Assembly: GCA_036514535.1 (NCBI GenBank)
Contig: DATBWZ010000091.1
Span: forward strand, 1-5,246
Direction: 5' to 3'
Length of the DNA: 5,246 nt
From: DATBWZ01 sp036514535
GTDB lineage: Bacteria; JAMCPX01; DATBWZ01
Position 1 is the first letter of the stretch; each line of letters opens with the position of its first letter. Position numbers and translations under genes: made by a program. Below the pieces are notes generated by a model, which worked only from the letters and a program-made list of their open reading frames with translations, searched no databases and had not been told where the DNA came from. Shown piece by piece: positions 1 to 5,246 of this stretch.

Positions 1-396
1 GCAGTCGCTGAAGCAACTGTGCCCAAATTTACAGTAATTGTCAGAAAAGCATACGGAGCGGGATATTACGCAATGTGCGGCAAGGCATTTGACCCGGACC
101 TTATTGTCGGATGGCCAAAAGCCGAGATATCCGTTATGGGCGCGGAGGGAATGATCAGCATATTTGCCAAGAAAATGCTGGATGCGGCGGAACCAAAAGA
201 ACGGCAGGAAATTATCACAAACATGGCAAACACTATAAAGCCCTATTTAAGCGCCTATAAACCGGCATCGCTCGCCTATATTGACGACATTATAGACCCG
301 AGAGAGACAAGAAGTGTCTTATTCAGGGCGCTGGAATTTACAAAAGATAAGGCGATCTACAGACACCCGAGAAAACACGGCGTATATCCGGTTTGA
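1..396 (+). CDS. Acyl-CoA carboxylase carboxyltransferase subunit (beta / PccB-MccB-MmdA type), C-terminal fragment
   Basis: This is the last 131 codons of a gene that begins before the window; the reading frame is open from base 1, so the GTG at 19 is an internal Val codon, not a start. The family transfers a carboxyl group between carboxybiotin and an acyl-CoA (propionyl-CoA, methylcrotonyl-CoA, acetyl-CoA), or runs the reverse as a decarboxylase; full proteins are about 510 to 540 residues. Visible hallmarks are VPKFTVIVRKAYGAGYYAM near the start of the fragment, which is the conserved second-half crotonase-fold segment, then GWPKAEISVMGAEGM, then the C-terminal signature YIDDIIDPRETR and a KHGVYPV tail that matches the usual KHGNIPL ending. 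It is followed after 13 bases by a crotonase and further on by a small biotin carrier, its probable partner. The acyl-CoA specificity cannot be decided because the N-terminal half is missing. No membrane decarboxylase subunit is seen, so a carboxylase is favoured over a sodium-pumping decarboxylase. Confidence 0.93.
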   Translation, partial: AVAEATVPKFTVIVRKAYGAGYYAMCGKAFDPDLIVGWPKAEISVMGAEGMISIFAKKMLDAAEPKERQEIITNMANTIKPYLSAYKPASLAYIDDIIDPRETRSVLFRALEFTKDKAIYRHPRKHGVYPV

Positions 397-401
397 GGAG
401 G
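395..401 (+). promoter_or_regulatory. Ribosome binding site of the crotonase gene, overlapping the upstream stop
   Basis: GAGGAGG lies 8 bases before the ATG at 410 and shares its first two bases with the TGA stop (394-396) of the carboxyltransferase gene. This supports the ATG at 410 as the start and suggests translational coupling of the two genes. Confidence 0.85.
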
Positions 402-409
402 AATAACTT

Positions 410-1195
410 ATGTTTGAAACAATAAAAACAGAAACAAAAGGCAGGTCAGGCTGGATAATTATCTCGCGCGAGGAAAGGAGAAACGCATTAAGTCCGCGGA
501 TGCTGCAGGAATTAATTTCCGCATTGAAGGAATTTGACCAAACTAAAGATCTAATCACTGTTATACTGACCGCTGCGGGTGAAAAATCGTTCTGTTCCGG
601 GATGGATGTAGGCGGCGGAGAGGCATTGGAAATGAGTTTTCTGGACAGACACGAAACCCAGAGGGATTTTGTTGAACTTCTTAAGGTTATAAAATCACTC
701 AAAAAACCGGTCATCGGAAGAATACAGGGAACAGCCCTGGGCGGAGGCTTTGGATTAATGTGCGCATGCGACATTGTCATAGCGGCAGAAAATGCGCAGT
801 TCGGAACACCGGAAATTAACCTTGGCTTATTCCCCTACATTATCATGGCAATCTTAATCAGAACCGTCAACAGTCCGAAAGCGCTTCTTGAAATGATGCT
901 TACAGGAGAAAGAATCTCGGCCGACAGGGCAAGGGAGCTGGGTTTTGTGAATTACGTTGTAAAAAGAGAAAATCTGGACTCAATGGTTGAAGAGATTGCG
1001 GAAAAAATTAACAAAAAAAGCCCTGCTATCCTCCGGCTTGGACGGAGGGCGTTCTACACAATGAGGGATATGGAATACGAAAAAGCAATGGAATACCTTA
1101 ACTCCATGTTATCCTTAAACATGCAGGCAGAAGACATGATGGAGGGCATTATGGCATTCATGCAAAAAAGGGAACCGGAATGGAAAGGTAAATAG
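410..1195 (+). CDS. Enoyl-CoA hydratase/isomerase (crotonase) family protein
   Basis: A 261-residue protein of normal crotonase length and presumably cytosolic. The family usually hydrates 2-enoyl-CoA thioesters, but members also isomerise, dehalogenate or decarboxylate. The N-terminal strand region leads to RRNALS (23-28). FCSGMD (61-66) and ALGGG (109-113) form the oxyanion hole that holds the thioester carbonyl. ACDIVIAAENAQFGTPEINLG (118-138, quoted in part) contains Glu135, which aligns with catalytic Glu164 of rat mitochondrial crotonase. The second catalytic glutamate of rat crotonase (Glu144) is replaced here by Gly115 in GGGFGL. The usual GAGGTQRL stretch is replaced by a hydrophobic YIIMAIL segment (143-149), and the LTGERISADRARELGFVNYVV helix region follows (164-184). 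Between a carboxyltransferase and a BKACE, a methylglutaconyl-CoA hydratase-like role is possible, since that subgroup also has a GGG-x-G-L pattern. Family assignment is firm; substrate is inference. Confidence 0.92.
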   Translation: MFETIKTETKGRSGWIIISREERRNALSPRMLQELISALKEFDQTKDLITVILTAAGEKSFCSGMDVGGGEALEMSFLDRHETQRDFVELLKVIKSLKKPVIGRIQGTALGGGFGLMCACDIVIAAENAQFGTPEINLGLFPYIIMAILIRTVNSPKALLEMMLTGERISADRARELGFVNYVVKRENLDSMVEEIAEKINKKSPAILRLGRRAFYTMRDMEYEKAMEYLNSMLSLNMQAEDMMEGIMAFMQKREPEWKGK

Positions 1196-1201
1196 GGGGA
1201 G
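1195..1201 (+). promoter_or_regulatory. Ribosome binding site of the BKACE gene
   Basis: GGGGGAG begins on the last base of the crotonase TAG stop (1193-1195) and sits 7 bases before the ATG at 1209. It fixes that start and again ties translation to the preceding gene. Confidence 0.75.
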
Positions 1202-1208
1202 ACAATAT

Positions 1209-2063
1209 ATGGGGCAGAAAGACAAGGTCGTGGTAACCTGTGCGCTGACAGGTGTAATGGCAAACAGAATGCAGTGCAAGCATATTCCCTATACGCCTGC
1301 CGAAATCGCAGAAGAAGCCTTAAGGGCATATAATGCCGGCGCCTCGGCTGTCCACATTCACGGCAGGGAATATGACGGTTCACCCTCAATAAGGGTTGAA
1401 ATATTCAAAGAGATAAAAGAAGAAATTGAAAAAAGATGTCCAGTGCTTATGTGTTTTTCAACCGGAGCAATCGGCGTCCCGGAGGAAATGAGAGTCGCCC
1501 ATGTAAGGCAATTAAAACCTCATATCGCTGCATTGAATATGGGAACGATGAATTATGCGAAATACAGCGAAAAGAGAAAAGACTTTGTTTTTAAATTTAC
1601 ATTCACCAATACCTTTGACGAAATTATTTATTTTATAAAGGCAATGAACGATGCAGGGACAAAACCAGAATGCGAATGTTTTGATATAGGCCATCTGGAA
1701 AGCATTTATCCCCTTATGGATATGGGGCTTCTTAAAAATTTTCAGGTGAGCCTGGTAATGGGCGTCACAGGAGGTATAAGAGCAACAGCAAGAAACCTGA
1801 CATATATGTCAAGCCTTGTTCCTAAAAATATCGTCTGGCAGGTAATAGGAATCAGTCAGGATCAGTGGCTTTTAATAGCAACGGCCCTCTCGCTTGGCGG
1901 ACAGATCAGGGTCGGACTTGAAGATAATTTCTACCTTTCGGAAGGCTTAATGGCCGGGGGCAACGGCCAGCTGGTTGATAAAGCGGTAAAAATGGCAAGG
2001 GATGTGGGCAGGGAGCCGGCAACAGTAGAGGAAGCCAGACAGATATTGAAATTGAATACATGA
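1209..2063 (+). CDS. Beta-keto acid cleavage enzyme (BKACE, DUF849 / 3-keto-5-aminohexanoate cleavage enzyme family)
   Basis: A 284-residue TIM-barrel metalloenzyme of usual family length. Known members, including Kce of lysine fermentation, condense a beta-keto acid with acetyl-CoA and cleave it to acetoacetate plus a new acyl-CoA, using a zinc ion. The start KVVVTCALTG (6-15) is the family's first strand. AVHIHGRE (47-54) supplies the likely zinc ligands His49 and His51. CFSTGA (82-87) is the family's STG loop. PECECFDIGH (153-162) matches the P-E-x-E-x-F-D segment, and IRVGLEDN (233-240) gives Arg234, the third zinc ligand Glu238, and Asp239, which corresponds to the catalytic Asp of Kce. 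All key residues of the Kce active site therefore appear present. One oddity is HGRE where most members read HVRD. It is the third gene of an apparent operon with acyl-CoA carboxylase and crotonase genes. No kal/kdd-type lysine-fermentation genes are visible, so a Kce function proper is not supported. The beta-keto acid substrate is unknown. Confidence 0.92.
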   Translation: MGQKDKVVVTCALTGVMANRMQCKHIPYTPAEIAEEALRAYNAGASAVHIHGREYDGSPSIRVEIFKEIKEEIEKRCPVLMCFSTGAIGVPEEMRVAHVRQLKPHIAALNMGTMNYAKYSEKRKDFVFKFTFTNTFDEIIYFIKAMNDAGTKPECECFDIGHLESIYPLMDMGLLKNFQVSLVMGVTGGIRATARNLTYMSSLVPKNIVWQVIGISQDQWLLIATALSLGGQIRVGLEDNFYLSEGLMAGGNGQLVDKAVKMARDVGREPATVEEARQILKLNT

Positions 2064-2074
2064 ATTCTGATGAG

Positions 2075-2080
2075 AGGAGG
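2075..2080 (+). promoter_or_regulatory. Ribosome binding site of the biotin carrier gene
   Basis: AGGAGG lies 5 bases before the ATG at 2086, inside the 22-base gap after the BKACE stop. It is a near-perfect match to the anti-Shine-Dalgarno sequence, consistent with strong translation of a small carrier protein. Confidence 0.85.
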
Positions 2081-2085
2081 AGAAA

Positions 2086-2301
2086 ATGGGCCAGGAAATA
2101 AAAGCCCCTATTACAGGTAATGTATGGAAAATAGTTTCATCTGTTGGAAACGAGGTAGCCGAATTTGACACAATAATGATTCTGGAATCCATGAAAATGG
2201 AAATACCTGTGGAGGCGCCCAAAAACGGAAAGATAGTTGAACTAAAAGTTTCAGAGGGGGCTTCTGTTATTGAAGGCGATGTAGTGGCAATCATTGAGTA
2301 A
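2086..2301 (+). CDS. Stand-alone biotinyl (biotin carboxyl carrier) domain protein
   Basis: A 71-residue protein that is almost entirely a biotinyl/lipoyl-type domain. It carries carboxybiotin between a biotin carboxylase and the carboxyltransferase. The biotinylation motif ESMKMEIPVEAP (34-45) places the modified residue at Lys37, at the hairpin tip roughly in the centre of the domain. KAPITGNVWKI (6-16) and the C-terminal EGASVIEGDVVAIIE (57-71) form the two symmetrical half-barrel edges. E. coli AccB is about twice as long, with an N-terminal region, a Pro/Ala-rich linker and a thumb insertion; all are absent here, as in the small YngHB-type carriers of B. subtilis. The ESMKM form, rather than a DK-A motif, argues for biotin and against lipoate. 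It is the last gene of the operon, and its most likely partner is the carboxyltransferase at the window start. A biotin carboxylase gene is missing from the window. Confidence 0.93.
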   Translation: MGQEIKAPITGNVWKIVSSVGNEVAEFDTIMILESMKMEIPVEAPKNGKIVELKVSEGASVIEGDVVAIIE

Positions 2302-2350
2302 TCTTTATATGGTTTAACAGCGGCAATAACCTGAACAGTTATGGTAAAAA

Positions 2351-4981
2351 TTAGATTGAGCGGGCAAGTTCTTTCACTTTTTTAAAGAAAATCCCACCGG
2401 AAGAATCTATATCAGCAAAAATTTTGTTTCCTTCGGATACCTCGCCATTCAGGATCTTCCTGGCAAGCGGATCAAGGATCAGCTTCTGCATTGTCCGTTT
2501 GATCGGCCTTGCACCCAGAGCATTATCATATCCCTGCTCAAGTATAACATTCTTTGCTTTATCGCTTAAATCAATAACAATATTTTTCTCTGCAAGCCTC
2601 TCGCCAAGTTTCTTTAATTGAATGTTGATTACATTGTACAACTGCGGTTTTGACAGCGGCCGGAATATGACTATTTCGTCAATCCTGTTTATAAATTCAG
2701 GCCTGAAAGTATTCCTGAGGTTTGAAAATGCCTTTTCCCTGATACTGTCAAAATCTTCTTTATCCTTGGTTGAATCATAGATTAACTGGCTCGCTATATT
2801 GCTGGTCATGATAATAACCGTATTTCTGAAATCTACAGTTCTGCCCTTGCCATCTGTAAGCCTGCCATCGTCAAGCACCTGAAGAAGTGTATTGAAAACC
2901 TCATGGTGCGCCTTTTCAATCTCGTCAAAAAGAATTACCGAATAGGGTTGCCTTCTCACAGTCTCTGTGAGCTGTCCGCCTTCTTCATAACCAACATATC
3001 CGGGCGGTGCGCCAATTAACCTTGCTATTGAATGTTTTTCCATGTATTCAGACATATCAATTCTGACCATATTTCTTTCATCGTCAAACAGAAACTCAGA
3101 GAGAGCTTTTGCGGTCTCAGTCTTGCCAACGCCTGTTGGGCCCAAAAAGAGAAAGGACCCGATGGGCCTGTTTGGATCTGAAAGTCCCGAGCGGGATCTT
3201 CTGATGGCATTACTGATTAAGATTAAAGCATCATCCTGCCCCACAACCCTCTCTTTTAAACGCTCCTCCATTCTAGTGAGTTTTGCAATTTCACCCTCCA
3301 GCATCCTGGATACCGGTATCCCTGTCCACTTTGCAACAGCGTCAGCAATCTCTTCAGTTTCAACCTCCTCCTTCAGGAGTTTTCTATCTTTTTGGATATT
3401 TTGCAGGTCATCAAATTCCTTTTCCAGATCTTTTTTCAACTCAGGAATCTTTTGATACCTGATCTCTCCTATTTTTTCAAGGGCGTTCTTTTCTCCGCTT
3501 CTCATGAGTTTCTGCTCTTCTATCTTCTGTTTCTCTATCTCCTGTTTAATATTGCTTATTTTCTGGATTATGCCCTTTTCGCTTTCCCATTGCAGTCTAA
3601 GGTTTTTATTTTTCTCTTTCAGTAAATTAATTTCCTTCTTAATTTTTTCCAGCCTGCCTTTGACAATCTGTTCATCCTCTTTAAGAAGCGCCTGCCGTTC
3701 AATCTCCAGTTGCGTAAGCCTTCGCTCAACCTCGTCTATTTCGCTCGGAACACTGTCAATCTCCATGCGCAACCTGGACGCTGCTTCATCAATAAGGTCT
3801 ATTGCCTTATCCGGAAGAAATCTGTCGGTTATGTACCTGTTGGAAAGCGTCGCGGCAGCAATGATAGCGGAATCGGCAATACGGATGCCGTGATGCACCT
3901 CATAACGTTCCTTAAGCCCCCGCAGTATGGCAATTGTATCTTCTACGTTTGGTTCCTTAACCATCACAGGCTGGAACCTCCGCTCCAAAGCGGCATCCTT
4001 TTCAATATGTTTCCGGTATTCATCCACGGTCGTTGCGCCGATGCATCTCAGTTCACCACGCGCCAACGGAGGTTTCAGCATATTGGATGCATCCATGCTG
4101 CCCTCTGCCCTTCCTGCTCCCACAAGATTATGCAATTCATCTATCAACAAAATTACCGAGCCATCGGATTCTATCACTTCTTTAAGGATAGATTTCAGCC
4201 TTTCTTCAAACTCGCCCCTGTATTTAGAACCCGCAACAATGCTACCAAGGTCAAGAGCAACCAGTTTCTTACGCTTCAGCCCATCAGGAACATCTCCATT
4301 TACGATTCTTTGAGCAAGCCCTTCCACGATTGCCGTTTTTCCAACGCCGGGATCCCCAATAAGCACCGGATTATTTTTTGTCCTTCTCATAAGAACCTGT
4401 ATCAATCTTCTGATTTCATCATCCCTTCCTATTACAGGATCAAGTTTGCCCTTGCGTGCAAGTTCTGTTAAATCCTTCCCATACTTCTCAAGCGCCTGGT
4501 ATTTATCCTCAGGGTTCTGATCCGTAACCCTTTGAGTTCCTCTGATAGATTTCATAACCGAAGAAACCTTGTCACTGGTAACACCGTTTTTTTTGAGAAT
4601 TTCCCCTGCGCCAGAAGAATCTTCGGAAAGAGCCATAAGGATATGCTCCGTGCTTACAAATTCGTCCTTCAGGACATCCATCTGTTTTAGAGACTTTTCA
4701 AGAACGCGCTCAAGCGCAGGCGAAACATAAAAGCCATCCGGTGTATTTCCGTAAACCCTGGGAATTGATCCGAGGGATTTGTCAATTTCAGAGATGACGC
4801 CTTCCGGCAGGACGCCAAGCCTTTTCAGGATCTGCGGGGTAATGCCATCTTTCTGCAGAATAAACGCCTTAAGAAGATGCTCATTGTCCACGTATTGATG
4901 TTTAAGTTCATCTGCAATCTTCTTCGCCTCCTGCAGGGCATCCTGAACTTTTACTGTAAGCCTGTCCGGAGAAAACCGCAA
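2351..4981 (-). CDS. clpB: ATP-dependent chaperone ClpB (Hsp100 disaggregase)
   Basis: An 876-residue cytosolic AAA+ disaggregase that works with DnaK to extract and refold aggregated proteins as a hexamer. In order: Clp N domain with two repeats (about 1-148, NEHLLKAF 33-40 and TEHILMAL 111-118); NBD1 with Walker A GDPGVGKT (209-216), pore loop KYRGEFE (253-259), Walker B VILLIDE (276-282) and arginine-finger region ERRFQ (333-337); coiled-coil middle domain (about 409-537), rich in Lys/Glu; NBD2 with Walker A GPTGVGKT (614-621), pore loop GYVGYEEGG (661-669), Walker B VILFDE (682-687), sensor 1 TSN (726-728) and sensor 2 GARP (823-826). The middle domain separates it from ClpA and ClpC, and no IGL/IGF ClpP-docking loop is evident. 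Tyr509 in RYQKIPEL matches the E. coli Tyr503 region that contacts DnaK. The start is TTG, chosen because GGGAGG lies 5 bases upstream and the N-terminus matches the family. The gene follows a protease gene by one base. All catalytic motifs look intact. Confidence 0.98.
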   Translation of the reverse strand: MRFSPDRLTVKVQDALQEAKKIADELKHQYVDNEHLLKAFILQKDGITPQILKRLGVLPEGVISEIDKSLGSIPRVYGNTPDGFYVSPALERVLEKSLKQMDVLKDEFVSTEHILMALSEDSSGAGEILKKNGVTSDKVSSVMKSIRGTQRVTDQNPEDKYQALEKYGKDLTELARKGKLDPVIGRDDEIRRLIQVLMRRTKNNPVLIGDPGVGKTAIVEGLAQRIVNGDVPDGLKRKKLVALDLGSIVAGSKYRGEFEERLKSILKEVIESDGSVILLIDELHNLVGAGRAEGSMDASNMLKPPLARGELRCIGATTVDEYRKHIEKDAALERRFQPVMVKEPNVEDTIAILRGLKERYEVHHGIRIADSAIIAAATLSNRYITDRFLPDKAIDLIDEAASRLRMEIDSVPSEIDEVERRLTQLEIERQALLKEDEQIVKGRLEKIKKEINLLKEKNKNLRLQWESEKGIIQKISNIKQEIEKQKIEEQKLMRSGEKNALEKIGEIRYQKIPELKKDLEKEFDDLQNIQKDRKLLKEEVETEEIADAVAKWTGIPVSRMLEGEIAKLTRMEERLKERVVGQDDALILISNAIRRSRSGLSDPNRPIGSFLFLGPTGVGKTETAKALSEFLFDDERNMVRIDMSEYMEKHSIARLIGAPPGYVGYEEGGQLTETVRRQPYSVILFDEIEKAHHEVFNTLLQVLDDGRLTDGKGRTVDFRNTVIIMTSNIASQLIYDSTKDKEDFDSIREKAFSNLRNTFRPEFINRIDEIVIFRPLSKPQLYNVINIQLKKLGERLAEKNIVIDLSDKAKNVILEQGYDNALGARPIKRTMQKLILDPLARKILNGEVSEGNKIFADIDSSGGIFFKKVKELARSI

Positions 4982-4982
4982 A

Positions 4983-5246
4983 TCAGCCTCCCGATCTCAA
5001 CGCAACATAAATGGTTGTATTGCCTCTCTTGATCAAAAAGAGCACGGTTTTGCCTTTTCCGACTTTTAAAATCTCCCTGTTGAACTCATTGACATCCTTA
5101 ACCGGCTTTCTGTTAATCTCAACAATCAAATCGCCGGCTTGAATACCCGCCATGTCAGCCGGGCTGCCCTGTTCAATTTCTGTGACCAAAACGCCCTGTT
5201 TGCTTTTAATACCGTAACGCTGCGCTATTTCAGGTGTGAGATCCGA
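4983..5246 (-). CDS. HtrA/Do-family serine protease, C-terminal PDZ domain fragment
   Basis: The last 87 codons of a gene whose 5' part lies beyond the right edge of the window; the frame is open to base 5246. The fragment is a PDZ domain of the kind found as the second PDZ of DegP/DegQ/HtrA proteases: LTPEIAQRYGIK, then GVLVTEIEQGSPADMAGIQ, AGDLIVEINRKPV and a final beta strand ending VALRSGG. The GSPADMAGIQAGDLI segment is the classic PDZ core in this family. Such proteases degrade or chaperone misfolded proteins in the periplasm. The trypsin-like catalytic domain is not visible, so a different PDZ protein (for example an S2P/RseP or C-terminal processing protease) cannot be excluded. However, a PDZ domain at the very C-terminus, with the L-T-P-E-x-A start, favours Do-type proteases. 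It overlaps the clpB translation signals and is followed by clpB after one base, so the two are probably co-transcribed. Confidence 0.82.
   Translation of the reverse strand, partial: SDLTPEIAQRYGIKSKQGVLVTEIEQGSPADMAGIQAGDLIVEINRKPVKDVNEFNREILKVGKGKTVLFLIKRGNTTIYVALRSGG
4987..4992 (-). promoter_or_regulatory. clpB: Ribosome binding site deciding the TTG start of clpB
   Basis: On the minus strand GGGAGG lies within the final Ser-Gly-Gly codons of the protease gene. It precedes the TTG at 4981-4979 by 5 bases. The protease stop TGA (4985-4983), one T, then TTG follow directly. No in-frame ATG is found nearby with comparable spacing, so this site is the main reason for calling TTG as the start, and it implies translational coupling. 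Confidence 0.8.

Noticed and set aside
19..396. GTG at 19 as the start of a separate 125-residue protein
   Set aside because: The frame is open upstream to base 1, and the residues before it (AVAEATVPK) continue the carboxyltransferase family pattern, so the Val is internal.
319..780. Minus-strand open frame across the carboxyltransferase end and crotonase start, and similar ones at 1054-1389, 1512-1694 and 1947-2294
   Set aside because: They are antisense shadows of well-supported genes with no family resemblance or translation signals.
1209..2063. Lysine-fermentation kce gene proper
   Set aside because: Active-site residues fit the family, but no lysine-fermentation partner genes are present and the neighbours are biotin carboxylase and crotonase genes, so naming it kce would over-specify the substrate.
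2302..2350. Possible bidirectional terminator in the tail-to-tail spacer: ATAAC (2326-2330) and GTTAT (2338-2342) can pair, and GGTT/AACC pairs overlap it
   Set aside because: The stem is only five AT-rich base pairs with a seven-base loop, and no proper U-tract follows on either strand. It is too weak to call a terminator, although transcription from both sides must end near here.
3042..4471. Several long plus-strand open frames opposite clpB (for example 3710-4471 and 3042-3455)
   Set aside because: They lie wholly inside the clearly functional clpB gene, show no recognisable domain, are rich in Ser/Phe/Ile as expected from antisense reading, and have no convincing ribosome binding site.
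2351..4981. ClpA or ClpC instead of ClpB
   Set aside because: The long coiled-coil middle domain with the YQKIPEL segment and the lack of a visible ClpP-binding IGL/IGF tripeptide loop identify ClpB.

Overview
The window holds six protein-coding genes packed almost without gaps and arranged as two converging blocks. The plus strand (1 to 2301) carries the end of an acyl-CoA metabolism operon: the C-terminal part of a biotin-dependent carboxyltransferase, a crotonase-family enoyl-CoA hydratase, a beta-keto acid cleavage enzyme (BKACE, formerly DUF849) and a free-standing 71-residue biotinyl carrier protein. The minus strand (5246 down to 2351) carries the end of a PDZ-containing HtrA/Do-type protease followed, one base after its stop, by a full-length ClpB disaggregase. 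The blocks meet tail to tail across a 49-base spacer. No RNA gene, mobile element, CRISPR array or long gene-free stretch is visible, and the promoters of both blocks lie outside the window.

The plus-strand genes are 13, 13 and 22 bases apart. Each has a purine-rich Shine-Dalgarno sequence, and the first two of these touch the preceding stop codon, so this is very likely one transcript. The gene kinds (carboxyltransferase, crotonase, TIM-barrel C-C cleaving enzyme, small biotin carrier) resemble leucine-degradation type operons such as the Bacillus subtilis yng genes, where the cleaving enzyme is HMG-CoA lyase. Here a BKACE occupies that role. A biotin carboxylase subunit is needed to charge the carrier but is not in the window, so it must lie upstream or elsewhere. 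The natural reading is carboxylation of an unsaturated or short acyl-CoA, hydration, and CoA transfer/cleavage that feeds acetoacetate and acetyl-CoA pools. The exact substrate cannot be read from the sequence.

The minus-strand pair is a protein quality-control unit: an envelope protease and a cytosolic AAA+ disaggregase that appear translationally coupled. ClpB starts at TTG, and its Shine-Dalgarno sequence is embedded in the last codons of the protease gene.

The organism is a bacterium of moderate GC content. The acyl-CoA carboxylase/crotonase/BKACE content suits an acid-degrading or fermenting lineage such as Desulfobacterota (Deltaproteobacteria) or Nitrospirota. This taxonomic guess rests on general sequence flavour and is weak. 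Most of the window is ordinary core metabolism and stress response. The one arrangement that deserves real attention is the BKACE inside a biotin carboxylase/crotonase operon.
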